Assembly (NCBI GenBank): GCA_003152255.1
Contig: PLZT01000367.1
Location: 1 to 12,909 of the forward strand
DNA length: 12,909 nucleotides
Reading direction: 5' to 3'
DNA from: Methylocystaceae bacterium
GTDB lineage: Bacteria > Pseudomonadota > Alphaproteobacteria > Rhizobiales > Beijerinckiaceae
The notes beneath the pieces were generated by a model. That model did no database searches. It was given only the letters and a program-made list of their open reading frames with translations, and was not told the origin of the DNA. Shown here one piece after another: positions 6,537 to 12,909 of this stretch. The position numbers were made by a program, and so were the translations under genes. Position 1 is the stretch's first letter, and each line of letters starts with the position of its first letter.

Positions 6537-7115
6537 ATGTCCCTCATCGCTATCGTCTACCACAGCGGCTATGGCCATACCGCCAAGCAGGCGGAGGCCG
6601 TCGCGCGCGGCGCGCTAACCGTCGCCGGCGCGACGGCGGCGCTGGTCAAGGTCGAGGACATCGACCGCCATTGGGCCGATCTCGAAAAAGCCGACGCCAT
6701 CATTTTTGGATCGCCGACCTACATGGGCAGCGCGTCGGCGCCGTTCAAAACCTTCATGGACGCCAGTTCGAAGGCGTGGGCGGCCCAAGGCTGGAAGGAC
6801 AAACTCGCCGCCGGGTTCACCAATTCCGCCAGTCAGAGCGGCGACAAGCTCGCCACGCTGCAACAATTGGCGGTTTTCGCCGCTCAGCACGGTATGATCT
6901 GGATCGGTCTCGGCCTCATGCCGGGAAACAATTCCAGCGCGGGAAGCGTCGACGACTTGAATCGGCTTGGCGGCTTTCTGGGCGCGATGGCTCAGTCCAA
7001 CGCCGATCAGGGGCCGGAACATGGGCCGACATCGGCGGATCTGCAAACCGCCGAGCATCTGGGGCGCCGCGTCGCGCAAGCGGCCCAACGTTGGGGCGCG
7101 GCTGTCGCCGCCTGA
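6537..7115 (+). CDS. WrbA-like flavodoxin-family NAD(P)H:quinone oxidoreductase
   Basis: A 192-residue flavodoxin-fold protein. It has the FMN phosphate loop YHSGYGHT (8-15), the flavin-contacting GSPTYMGSASAPFKTFMD (58-75), a buried strand KLAAGFTNSASQSG (89-102), and the C-terminal helix typical of WrbA-like enzymes. Length fits the flavodoxin/NAD(P)H:quinone reductase family (~190-200). Expected activity is two-electron reduction of quinones to hydroquinones with NAD(P)H, avoiding semiquinone cycling. GGAG (6525-6528) is 8 bases before the ATG. It lies between doxX and the VOC gene with short spacers (25 and 16 bp), so co-transcription under the LysR protein is likely. It differs from canonical WrbA at several positions, so I do not give the gene name. 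Some relatives are annotated only as flavodoxin family protein. Confidence 0.88.
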   Translation: MSLIAIVYHSGYGHTAKQAEAVARGALTVAGATAALVKVEDIDRHWADLEKADAIIFGSPTYMGSASAPFKTFMDASSKAWAAQGWKDKLAAGFTNSASQSGDKLATLQQLAVFAAQHGMIWIGLGLMPGNNSSAGSVDDLNRLGGFLGAMAQSNADQGPEHGPTSADLQTAEHLGRRVAQAAQRWGAAVAA

Positions 7116-7131
7116 TCAGGAGAATGAAGCG

Positions 7132-7647
7132 ATGAACGCCGGGATTAACGCGAACCCGACCCCCACCGCCGCGACGTCGATCGATCCCGGCGTCCGCATC
7201 GGACATGTCCATCTCAAGGTGGCGAACCTCGAACGCTCGCTCGCTTTCTATGTCGGGGTTCTCGGCTTCGCGATAACGCAGCGTTACGGTTCGCGAGCCG
7301 CCTTCATCTCGGCTGGCGGGTATCACCACCACATCGGCCTCAACACATGGGAGAGCCGGGACGGGAATCCGCCGCCCGCCGGTTCGACGGGGCTCTACCA
7401 TGTCGCCATCCTATATCCGACGCGCCATGCGTTGGCGGACGCGCTGCGCCGGCTCGCCAGCGCGGGAGTCGAACTCGAAGGCGCTAGCGATCATGGCGTG
7501 GGGGAAGCGATTTATCTGCGTGATCCCGATCGCAACGGCGTCGAGCTTTATTGGGATCGCCCCGAGGAACAATGGCCGCGAGATCCAGACGGCGCGCTCG
7601 CCATGACCACGGCGCCGCTGGATCTCGCGGATTTGCTCGCGGCGTGA
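7132..7647 (+). CDS. VOC-family metalloprotein (extradiol dioxygenase/glyoxalase superfamily, CatE-like)
   Basis: A 171-residue protein. AGGAG (7118-7122) is 9 bases before the ATG at 7132. Two beta-alpha-beta-beta-beta modules are visible: GHVHLKVANLERSLAFYVGV (24-43) to HHHIGLNTWES, and GLYHVAIL (87-94) to NGVELYWDRP (135-144). The four VOC metal-ligand positions are filled by His25, a His of 65-67, His90 and Glu138, so a divalent metal (Fe or Mn for dioxygenases) is plausible. The strings HIGLNTW and GVELYWDRP resemble CatE-type catechol-2,3-dioxygenases. That would fit ring cleavage of catechols produced when quinones are reduced by the upstream enzyme. It could instead be a thiol-dependent detoxifying enzyme. 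The first ~20 residues are a Pro/Ala/Thr-rich extension. Last gene of the operon, followed by a probable terminator. Confidence 0.85.
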   Translation: MNAGINANPTPTAATSIDPGVRIGHVHLKVANLERSLAFYVGVLGFAITQRYGSRAAFISAGGYHHHIGLNTWESRDGNPPPAGSTGLYHVAILYPTRHALADALRRLASAGVELEGASDHGVGEAIYLRDPDRNGVELYWDRPEEQWPRDPDGALAMTTAPLDLADLLAA

Positions 7648-7664
7648 CGCGGGGTTTGCCCCAT

Positions 7665-7690
7665 TCGCGGCGCGCTCCGCGATAATCTTT
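7665..7690 (+). terminator. Probable Rho-independent terminator of the doxX-flavodoxin-VOC operon
   Basis: TCGCGG (7665-7670), a 6-base loop, CCGCGA (7677-7682) gives a perfect 6-bp stem followed by TAATCTTT (7683-7690), a moderate U-rich tail. It starts 18 bp after the VOC stop codon. The small GGGG/CCCC hairpin just before may add to it. Confidence 0.45.
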
Positions 7691-7726
7691 CGCCGAGCCA
7701 TCCCGCATCACATGTTTAATTCACGG

Positions 7727-7789
7727 CGGCCGTTTTCTTTGTCGCGAGAAATGTTAATGGATGTCCCAAGCGCCCGGAGAAAACGGCCG
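7727..7789. repeat. Perfect 12-bp inverted repeat with 39-bp spacer upstream of rmlB
   Basis: CGGCCGTTTTCT (7727-7738) and its exact reverse complement AGAAAACGGCCG (7778-7789). As RNA, two more G-U pairs extend the stem inward. The spacer contains the palindrome TCGCGA (7742-7747). No T-run follows on either strand, so simple termination is unlikely. It may be an operator, a 5' leader structure or a relic of a mobile element. Confidence 0.6.
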
Positions 7790-8001
7790 ACGCCGAAGCG
7801 GTGCGGGCAGTCTCGCTGGGGGACATGACCGAAATGCACAAAAGAAAAGCTGCTTTTTTAATCCTTTGACGGGCGAGACCGGGATATAGAAGCCGCCGGA
7901 GCGTCGGCGGCGCGAACGGGTTTCGCTCACGCCAATACATTCGCCAGCCCAGGATCAGCCGATCGCCGAACCCTTCAGGCGAAATGTCAGGAGCCTTGAA
8001 T

Positions 8002-9054
8002 ATGCGGGTGTTGATTACGGGCGGCGCGGGTTTTATCGGGTCCGCCGTGTCGCGACATCTTATCGAGAATTGCGACGATCAAATCCACGTTCTCGACAAA
8101 TTGACCTACGCGGGCAATCTCGACTCGCTCGAGCCGATCGCCGGCAGTTCCCGCTATTCCTTCGCGCGAGCCGATATTTGCGATCGCCACGCCGTTTTCC
8201 AGACCCTATTGAGCTTCCGGCCCGATGTCGTGATGCATTTGGCCGCCGAGAGCCATGTGGACCGCTCCATCGACGGCCCGTCGGCTTTCATCGAAACCAA
8301 TCTCGTCGGCACCTTTACGATGTTGGACGCCGCGCTTGAATATTGGCGCGGTCTTGATGCGGCGGACGCCAGCGCCTTCCGCTTCATGCATATTTCAACC
8401 GATGAAGTATTCGGAACGCTTGGCGGAGAGGGCTTTTTCCGAGAGGACACGCCCTATGCGCCAAACTCTCCATATTCCGCCTCGAAGGCCGGATCCGACC
8501 ATTTGGCGCGCGCCTGGCGCGAAACATATGGCTTGCCGACCATCGTCACCAATTGCTCCAACAATTATGGCCCATATCAATTCCCGGAGAAGCTTATCCC
8601 TCTTATTATTCTCAACGCGATCGACGGCAAGCCGTTGCCGGTTTACGGACGGGGGCAGAATATTCGCGACTGGCTTTACGTCGACGATCACGCGAAGGCG
8701 CTGATGCTGGTCGCCCGCGCCGGGCAAATCGGCGAATGCTACAACGTCGGCGGGCGCAACGAGAAGCGCAACATCGACGTCGTCAACCTGATTTGCGACA
8801 TCCTCGACGAAATCGCGCCTTGTGGCGCTGGGTCCTATCGTGAACTCGTCATGTTCGTGGAGGATCGTCCCGGACATGATCAGCGTTACGCCATCGATTG
8901 CTCGAAGATCGAGCGAGAACTGGGATGGCGCCCAACCGAGACCTTCGAGACGGGTCTGCGCAAGACAGTGCGCTGGTATCTCGAAAATCCCGCTTGGTGG
9001 CAGGCGATCCGATCGGGAAAATATCGCGGCGAGCGCCTCGGGCGGTTAGACTAG
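8002..9054 (+). CDS. rmlB: dTDP-glucose 4,6-dehydratase
   Basis: A 350-residue extended short-chain dehydrogenase. It oxidises and dehydrates dTDP-glucose to dTDP-4-keto-6-deoxyglucose with bound NAD+, the second step of dTDP-L-rhamnose synthesis, in the cytoplasm. Visible are the NAD-binding GGAGFIG (7-13), [10 protein letters not shown] (80-89), the catalytic STDEVFG (Thr133-Asp134-Glu135) and the YSASK motif (Tyr158, Lys162). Also present are the family-typical [18 protein letters not shown] and [16 protein letters not shown]. The ATG at 8002 is chosen over the in-frame ATG at 7984 because AGGAG (7989-7993) lies 8 bases before it and family members begin directly with a (K/R)-[13 protein letters not shown] strand. 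First gene of the rmlBCDA cluster; 38 bp separate it from rmlC. Confidence 0.96.
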   Translation: MRVLITGGAGFIGSAVSRHLIENCDDQIHVLDKLTYAGNLDSLEPIAGSSRYSFARADICDRHAVFQTLLSFRPDVVMHLAAESHVDRSIDGPSAFIETNLVGTFTMLDAALEYWRGLDAADASAFRFMHISTDEVFGTLGGEGFFREDTPYAPNSPYSASKAGSDHLARAWRETYGLPTIVTNCSNNYGPYQFPEKLIPLIILNAIDGKPLPVYGRGQNIRDWLYVDDHAKALMLVARAGQIGECYNVGGRNEKRNIDVVNLICDILDEIAPCGAGSYRELVMFVEDRPGHDQRYAIDCSKIERELGWRPTETFETGLRKTVRWYLENPAWWQAIRSGKYRGERLGRLD

Positions 9055-9092
9055 GATATTCCGTTCTCCAACGCTAAATCGGAACTCCATTC

Positions 9093-9647
9093 ATGCTTGT
9101 CGAAGATACGGCGATAGCAGGCGTTAAAGTCATTACGCCGAAAAAGCACGGTGACGAGCGGGGATTCTTCTCCGAGGTCTACAATCTTTCGACATGGGAA
9201 AAGGCCGGACTGCATTACCGATTCGTCCAGGACAACCATTCGTTGTCGACGAACGTCGGCGTCATTCGCGGCCTCCATTTCCAGACCGAGCCGGCCGCTC
9301 AAGACAAGCTGGTGCGGGTCGTGCGCGGCCGCATTCTCGACGTGGCGGTGGATTTGCGTCGATCGTCGCCGACATTCGGGCGTCATGTCGCGGTGGAGCT
9401 TTCCGCCGAGGATTGGCGGCAGTTGCTCGTGCCGATCGGTTTCGCCCATGGGTTCTGCGTCCTGGAGCCGAATACGGAAGTCCTTTACAAGGTCACGAAT
9501 TTTTATTCCGGGGCGAATGATTTTGGGCTGGCTTTCGATGATCCGGATCTCAATATCGACTGGCCGGTTTCGCCCGCCGACGCCTTGCTGTCCGACAAGG
9601 ATCGCCGATGGCCGCGCCTGCGCGATCTCGCCCAGACATTCGCGTGA
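9093..9647 (+). CDS. rmlC: dTDP-4-dehydrorhamnose 3,5-epimerase
   Basis: A 184-residue cupin-type epimerase of usual family length. It inverts C3 and C5 of dTDP-4-keto-6-deoxyglucose, giving dTDP-4-keto-L-rhamnose. Visible motifs are DERGFFSEVY (21-30), FVQDNHS (44-50), GVIRGLHFQ with the expected catalytic His62, KLVRVVRGRILDVAVDLR (72-89), PIGFAHGFCVL (114-124) and LYKVTNFYS with the expected catalytic Tyr132. The start at 9093 is backed by a weak GGAA 8 bases before it and by the family N-terminus. Third enzyme of the pathway and second gene of the cluster. Its stop is only 6 bp before the rmlD ATG, so the two are likely translated from one message with coupling. Confidence 0.96.
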   Translation: MLVEDTAIAGVKVITPKKHGDERGFFSEVYNLSTWEKAGLHYRFVQDNHSLSTNVGVIRGLHFQTEPAAQDKLVRVVRGRILDVAVDLRRSSPTFGRHVAVELSAEDWRQLLVPIGFAHGFCVLEPNTEVLYKVTNFYSGANDFGLAFDDPDLNIDWPVSPADALLSDKDRRWPRLRDLAQTFA

Positions 9648-9653
9648 ATTTTG

Positions 9654-10535
9654 ATGCGCATCGTCGTGACCGGCGTTAACGGACAGATCGCGACTTCGCT
9701 CGTCGAGCGGGGGAGAGGGCGCGCCGACATCATCGCGCTTGGGCGGCCGCGGCTCGATCTTACGAATCGCGAAAGCGTGCTGCGCGCCATCGAGGCGTCG
9801 CCTTGCGACATCATCGTCAACGCCGCCGCCTATACCGCCGTCGACAAGGCGGAGCAGGAGCCAGGCGAGGCCATGCGGATCAATGCCGACGGCGCGGCGC
9901 ATGTCGCCGAGGCGGCGGCGATCGCCGGCGTTCCGCTGCTGCAGCTTTCCACCGATTATGTTTTCAACGGCGCGGGCGAGCGGCCCTATCGCGAGACCGA
10001 TGCGACCGGTCCCACGAGCGCCTATGGCCGATCGAAACTCGCGGGCGAGTCCCGTGTTCTCGCGGCGCAACCGAACTGCGCGATTCTGCGGACCGCATGG
10101 GTGTATAGCCCGTTCGGAGCCAATTTCGTGCGCACCATGCTGCGTCTGGGCGAAACGCGGGAAGAAGTTGGCGTCGTGGCCGACCAGCACGGAAATCCAA
10201 CCTATGCGCTCGACATAGCCGACGCCCTGCTCGCGATCGCCGCGCGCCTCGCGGACGACGCTTCGCCCGACCTGCGCGGCGTGTTTCATATGACAGGACA
10301 AGGCGAGGCGACTTGGGCCGATGTGGCCGAGGCGACCTTCGCCGCGGCCGAACGTCACGGACGGAGGCCCGTACGGGTGAGACGCATCGGAACTCTCGAT
10401 TATCCAACCCCGGCGAAGCGTCCGGCGAATTCCCGACTCGACAACGACAAGCTGTCGCGAACCTATGGCGTCGTTCTTCCCGAGTGGCGCCGCTCGCTGT
10501 CCGACTGCGTCGATCGGCTCCTCTCCATGACATGA
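9654..10535 (+). CDS. rmlD: dTDP-4-dehydrorhamnose reductase
   Basis: A 293-residue short-chain dehydrogenase/reductase that reduces dTDP-4-keto-L-rhamnose to dTDP-L-rhamnose with NAD(P)H, the last pathway step. It has the nucleotide-binding TGVNGQI (6-12), [13 protein letters not shown] (55-67), LSTDYVFNG (98-106), the catalytic YGRSK (Tyr124, Lys128) and [20 protein letters not shown] (144-163). [10 protein letters not shown] departs a little from the usual GxxGQLG but keeps the key glycines. The ATG at 9654 is used; a TTG directly before it (9651) is an alternative adding one residue. No clear ribosome-binding site is seen, which fits coupling to rmlC 6 bp upstream. Third gene of rmlBCDA. 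Confidence 0.95.
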   Translation: MRIVVTGVNGQIATSLVERGRGRADIIALGRPRLDLTNRESVLRAIEASPCDIIVNAAAYTAVDKAEQEPGEAMRINADGAAHVAEAAAIAGVPLLQLSTDYVFNGAGERPYRETDATGPTSAYGRSKLAGESRVLAAQPNCAILRTAWVYSPFGANFVRTMLRLGETREEVGVVADQHGNPTYALDIADALLAIAARLADDASPDLRGVFHMTGQGEATWADVAEATFAAAERHGRRPVRVRRIGTLDYPTPAKRPANSRLDNDKLSRTYGVVLPEWRRSLSDCVDRLLSMT

Positions 10536-10557
10536 GTCAACACAGGAACAACGCGAC

Positions 10558-11439
10558 ATGCGCGGGATCATACTTGCGGGGGGCAGCGGCACGCGCCTTC
10601 ATCCCATGACATCGGTGATATCGAAGCAGCTTCTGCCCGTTTACGACAAGCCCATGATCTACTATCCGCTGAGCGTCCTCATGCTCGCGGGCGTGCGCGA
10701 GATTTTGATCATTTCGACGCCGGACGATCTGCCCGCCTTCAAGCGTCTGCTTGGTGGAGGCTCGCAGTGGGGGCTTTCTCTCTCCTATGCCGAGCAGCCG
10801 CGTCCGGACGGTCTCGCGCAAGCCTATATTATCGGCGCGCCGTTCGTCGAAGGCCACCGTTCGGTTCTGGTGCTCGGCGACAACATCTTTTATGGCCATG
10901 GCTTGACCGAACTCTTGCACGAGGCCGGCGATCGCGAACAAGGCGCCACGGTCTTCGCCTATCATGTCGGCGATCCCGAGCGTTACGGCGTCGTCGAATT
11001 CGACGCGGACGGCACAGCGATTTCGCTTGAGGAGAAGCCGCGGGCGCCGAAGTCGAATTGGGCGGTGACGGGTCTCTATTTTTATGACGAGCGGGCGCCG
11101 CGTTTCGCCGAGGGGCTTAAATACTCGGCGCGCGGAGAGCTGGAGATCACCGATCTCAACAGAGCCTATCTCACCCGCGGCGATCTCGGCGTTCGGAGGC
11201 TCGGGCGCGGTTTCGCCTGGCTCGACACGGGCACGCCGGCTTCGCTGCTGGAGGCGGGCGAATATGTCCGCGCCATAGAGCAGCGTCAGGGTCAGCGCAT
11301 CGCTTGCCTCGAGGAAATCGCTTTCCGCAATGGGTGGATCGACTCGAACGAACTGAGCGTCGCCATCGGCAAATTCTCGAAGAGCGGCTACGGCGCCTAT
11401 CTCTCGGCGGTGCTGAAGGAGGGTCAGCGTTCCGCGTAA
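10558..11439 (+). CDS. rmlA: Glucose-1-phosphate thymidylyltransferase
   Basis: A 293-residue nucleotidyltransferase of normal length, making dTDP-glucose from dTTP and glucose-1-phosphate, the first and feedback-regulated step of the rhamnose pathway. Visible are the nucleotide-binding [11 protein letters not shown] (8-18), [18 protein letters not shown] (21-38), [10 protein letters not shown] (81-90), the metal-binding [10 protein letters not shown] (Asp108), VEFDADG, the EEKP loop, [13 protein letters not shown] and [17 protein letters not shown] (10544-10547) precedes the ATG by 10 bases. Last gene of the cluster, 22 bp after rmlD. The order B-C-D-A differs from the enteric rmlBDAC. No strong terminator follows; a 6-bp GCGGCG/CGCCGC pair (11460-11465/11490-11495) is the only dyad noted. 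Confidence 0.96.
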   Translation: MRGIILAGGSGTRLHPMTSVISKQLLPVYDKPMIYYPLSVLMLAGVREILIISTPDDLPAFKRLLGGGSQWGLSLSYAEQPRPDGLAQAYIIGAPFVEGHRSVLVLGDNIFYGHGLTELLHEAGDREQGATVFAYHVGDPERYGVVEFDADGTAISLEEKPRAPKSNWAVTGLYFYDERAPRFAEGLKYSARGELEITDLNRAYLTRGDLGVRRLGRGFAWLDTGTPASLLEAGEYVRAIEQRQGQRIACLEEIAFRNGWIDSNELSVAIGKFSKSGYGAYLSAVLKEGQRSA

Positions 11440-11579
11440 GCCGTCATCCGGTTCGACTCGCGGCGCATGGCTGAAACTTCGAATCGGCTCGCCGCAAACG
11501 CATGACATCGGCGCGGGTTATGGTTTAAAACTCCCGCGTGGCCCGCATGGTCGTTCGGGCGCACTCCTTGGACGCCTTC

Positions 11580-12404
11580 ATGCCCTTCTTCGCCATTCCA
11601 TTCCCGATGATCGATCCGGTCGCGGTCAACCTTGGGCCGCTGCCGTTGCGATGGTATGCGCTGGCCTATATCGGCGGCTTCGTTTTCGGCTGGTTTTATC
11701 TGCGCGTTCTGTGCCGGCGCGAGTCCTTTTGGCGAACAGGCCAGACTCGCCCGTCGTCGCTGGCGGTCGACGATCTCCTGGTTTACGTCGCGTTCGGCGT
11801 CATCATCGGCGGTCGGCTCGGCCACGTGCTGATTTACGACCCGGGCTTTTATTTCGCGCACCCAATGGAAATTTTTCAGACCTGGAAGGGCGGCATGGCC
11901 TTTCACGGCGGGTTGATCGGCGCGATCGTCGGCATGGGGCTGTTCGCCCGGGCGCAAAGGCAGTCATTGCTCACCATCGCCGACCTGAGCGCGGTGGTGG
12001 CGCCGGTCGGCATTTTTCTGGGCCGCGTCGCCAATTTCATCAAGCCTGAAATGTGGGGCCGCGAGAGCGATGTCCCCTGGGCGATGGTCTTCCCGGCGGC
12101 GGGCGACGCGCCGCGCCATCCCAGCCAGCTCTATGAGGCCGGATTGGAGGGCGTCGCGCTCGGGCTCGTATTGTGGTTCGCCGTCCAGGCCGGCGCGCTG
12201 AAACGCCCTGGACTCGCGGCTGGACTTTTCGGCGTCGGTTATGGGTTGGCGCGAATATTCTGCGAGTTTTTCCGCGAGCCCGATCCCGTGCAGGAGGCGC
12301 TCGCGAATGGGCTGACCATGGGGATGGCGTTGTCGACGCCGATGATCCTGGCCGGCGCGCTGCTGATCGTCGTCGCGCTGAACCGACGCGAGGCTCTCGC
12401 GTGA
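11580..12404 (+). CDS. lgt: Prolipoprotein diacylglyceryl transferase
   Basis: A 274-residue inner-membrane enzyme that transfers a diacylglyceryl group from phosphatidylglycerol to the lipobox cysteine of prolipoproteins, the first step of lipoprotein maturation. The ATG at 11580 gives the typical MPFFAIPFPMIDPVAVNLGP N-terminus; a GTG at 11538 or ATG at 11547 would add 14 or 11 residues unlike the family. About seven hydrophobic segments are present. Signature regions are LRWYALAYIGG (23-33), GGRLGHVLIYDP (77-88), GGMAFHGGLIGA (104-115, with the conserved His109), GRVANFIKPEMWGR (148-161, the Lgt signature with Arg149 and Asn152), HPSQLYEA (180-187) and YGLARIFCEFFREPD near the C-terminus. 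The signature reads NFIKPEMWGR where the classical enteric form is NFINGELWGR. The stop overlaps the next gene's GTG. Confidence 0.96.
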   Translation: MPFFAIPFPMIDPVAVNLGPLPLRWYALAYIGGFVFGWFYLRVLCRRESFWRTGQTRPSSLAVDDLLVYVAFGVIIGGRLGHVLIYDPGFYFAHPMEIFQTWKGGMAFHGGLIGAIVGMGLFARAQRQSLLTIADLSAVVAPVGIFLGRVANFIKPEMWGRESDVPWAMVFPAAGDAPRHPSQLYEAGLEGVALGLVLWFAVQAGALKRPGLAAGLFGVGYGLARIFCEFFREPDPVQEALANGLTMGMALSTPMILAGALLIVVALNRREALA

Positions 12405-12909
12405 ACGCGCTTGGAAGCGAGATAGCCGCGATCATCGCCCACGAGGGGCCGATCTCGCTGGAGCGTTACATGACGCTGTGCCTGCAGCACCCTCGGCACG
12501 GCTATTACATGACCAGGGATCCGTTCGGCGCATCGGGCGATTTCGTCACGGCGCCGGAGATCAGCCAGATGTTCGGCGAGATGCTCGGCGTCTGGATCGG
12601 CGAGGCGTGGAGCGCCGCGGGCCGGCCGGCGGACGCGCGGCTCGTGGAGCTTGGGCCCGGACGCGGCGTGCTGATGTCCGACGTGCTGCGCGTCGCGCGC
12701 GTGGCGCCGGGATTTCTCGACGCGATCTCCGTCGATCTCGTCGAAACCAGCCCGGTTCTGCGCGAAGCGCAAGAGCGGACGTTGGAGCAGGCGCCCGCGC
12801 CCGTGAAATGGCGCGCGACCTTTGGCGAAATTCCGCGCGCGCCGTTGTTCATCCTCGCCAATGAGTTTTTCGACGCGCTGCCGGCGCGCCATTTCGTCAG
12901 GACCGAGCA
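12401..12909 (+). CDS. SAM-dependent methyltransferase, NDUFAF7/MidA family (5' part)
   Basis: This is the first ~169 residues; the gene continues past the window. The GTG at 12401 overlaps the lgt TGA in GTGA, so translation is probably coupled. Visible parts are the family N-terminus (PISLERYMTLCLQHPRHGYYM, 17-37), GASGDFVTAPEISQMFGEMLGVW (43-65), the SAM-binding motif I VELGPGRG (82-89), a second strand SVDLVETSP with its acidic end, and FILANEFFDALPARHF. These match COG1565 proteins. The eukaryotic member NDUFAF7/MidA is a mitochondrial protein arginine methyltransferase needed for complex I assembly, acting on NDUFS2. The bacterial proteins are inferred to methylate a protein, perhaps the matching NuoD subunit, but this is not shown for most. 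lgt followed by this gene is, from memory, a common alphaproteobacterial pair. Confidence 0.92.
   Translation, partial: MNALGSEIAAIIAHEGPISLERYMTLCLQHPRHGYYMTRDPFGASGDFVTAPEISQMFGEMLGVWIGEAWSAAGRPADARLVELGPGRGVLMSDVLRVARVAPGFLDAISVDLVETSPVLREAQERTLEQAPAPVKWRATFGEIPRAPLFILANEFFDALPARHFVRTE

Larger units (their letters stand above)
7648..8001. other. 354-bp noncoding region between the VOC gene and rmlB
   Basis: No credible gene was found on either strand. Contents in order: a hairpin GGGG-TTTG-CCCC (7651-7662); a better terminator (7665-7690, listed separately); a perfect 12-bp inverted repeat (7727-7738/7778-7789, listed separately); an A/T run with AAAAGC-T-GCTTTT (7845-7857); TTGACG at 7866-7871 followed by TATAGA at 7885-7890; and the rmlB ribosome-binding site AGGAG (7989-7993). 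The -35-like and -10-like hexamers are only 13 bp apart, too close for a standard sigma-70 promoter. The rml promoter is expected here but is not pinned down. Confidence 0.5.

Noticed and set aside
7716..7940. 74-codon minus-strand open frame in the gap before rmlB
   Set aside because: No start-site support or recognisable domain; it spans the inverted repeat and the A/T run, which look regulatory.
9051..10592. Very long open frame on the minus strand across rmlC and rmlD
   Set aside because: It lies antisense to two unmistakable rml genes. The high GC at third codon positions removes stop codons from the opposite strand; the translation has no recognisable motif and is rich in Arg, Gly and Asp.
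10537..11508. 323-codon minus-strand open frame opposite rmlA
   Set aside because: Antisense shadow of a full-length, motif-complete rmlA.
11440..11579. Possible terminator or promoter between rmlA and lgt
   Set aside because: Only a loose 6-bp pair with a 24-base spacer and no T-run was seen, and no convincing promoter hexamers, so nothing is called.

Overview
This is a GC-rich chromosomal window with dense coding on both strands. The codon preferences, the SdhB, Lgt and NDUFAF7-type proteins and the gene neighbourhoods suggest an alphaproteobacterium of the Rhizobiales type. A Tat-exported, Cys-rich four-helix-bundle copper-storage protein of the Csp1/Csp2 kind makes a Methylosinus/Methylocystis-like methanotroph (or close Beijerinckiaceae relative) attractive. 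That placement is inferred from one gene and general style; no methane monooxygenase gene is present. No RNA gene, CRISPR array, transposase or integrase was seen.

Layout. (1) 1-368: 3' end of sdhB (succinate dehydrogenase Fe-S subunit), tail to tail with the csp-like gene (370-810, minus); their stop codons are one base apart. (2) 912-1625: MgtC/SapB family membrane protein, divergent from csp. (3) 1780-2889: a stand-alone DGQHR-domain (DndB-like) protein with no DNA-modification partner nearby, convergent with (4) a large membrane GT2 glycosyltransferase (2915-4879, minus) whose N-terminus resembles an MshEN / type II secretion ATPase N-terminal domain. (5) 5063-5962 (minus): LysR regulator divergent from a three-gene plus-strand operon (6083-7647) of DoxX membrane protein, WrbA-like flavodoxin/quinone reductase and VOC metalloprotein. 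The shared AT-rich intergenic region carries inverted repeats. (6) 7648-8001: 354-bp noncoding stretch with a plausible terminator and a perfect 12-bp inverted repeat. (7) 8002-11439: complete dTDP-L-rhamnose pathway, order rmlB-rmlC-rmlD-rmlA. (8) 11580-12909: lgt (prolipoprotein diacylglyceryl transferase) overlapping, through GTGA, a SAM-dependent methyltransferase of the NDUFAF7/MidA family that runs off the window.

How the genes fit together. rmlBCDA makes dTDP-rhamnose for a surface polysaccharide, but no rhamnosyltransferase is adjacent. The GT2 enzyme may build or secrete a polysaccharide, possibly under c-di-GMP control. The LysR/doxX/flavodoxin/VOC block looks like a quinone- or catechol-stress module, similar in logic to Bacillus catDE plus a quinone reductase. 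The Csp protein would hold Cu(I) outside the cytoplasm. The least explained items are the lone DGQHR protein, the dyads at the LysR/doxX junction and the inverted repeat ahead of rmlB. No clearly new multigene system is evident.
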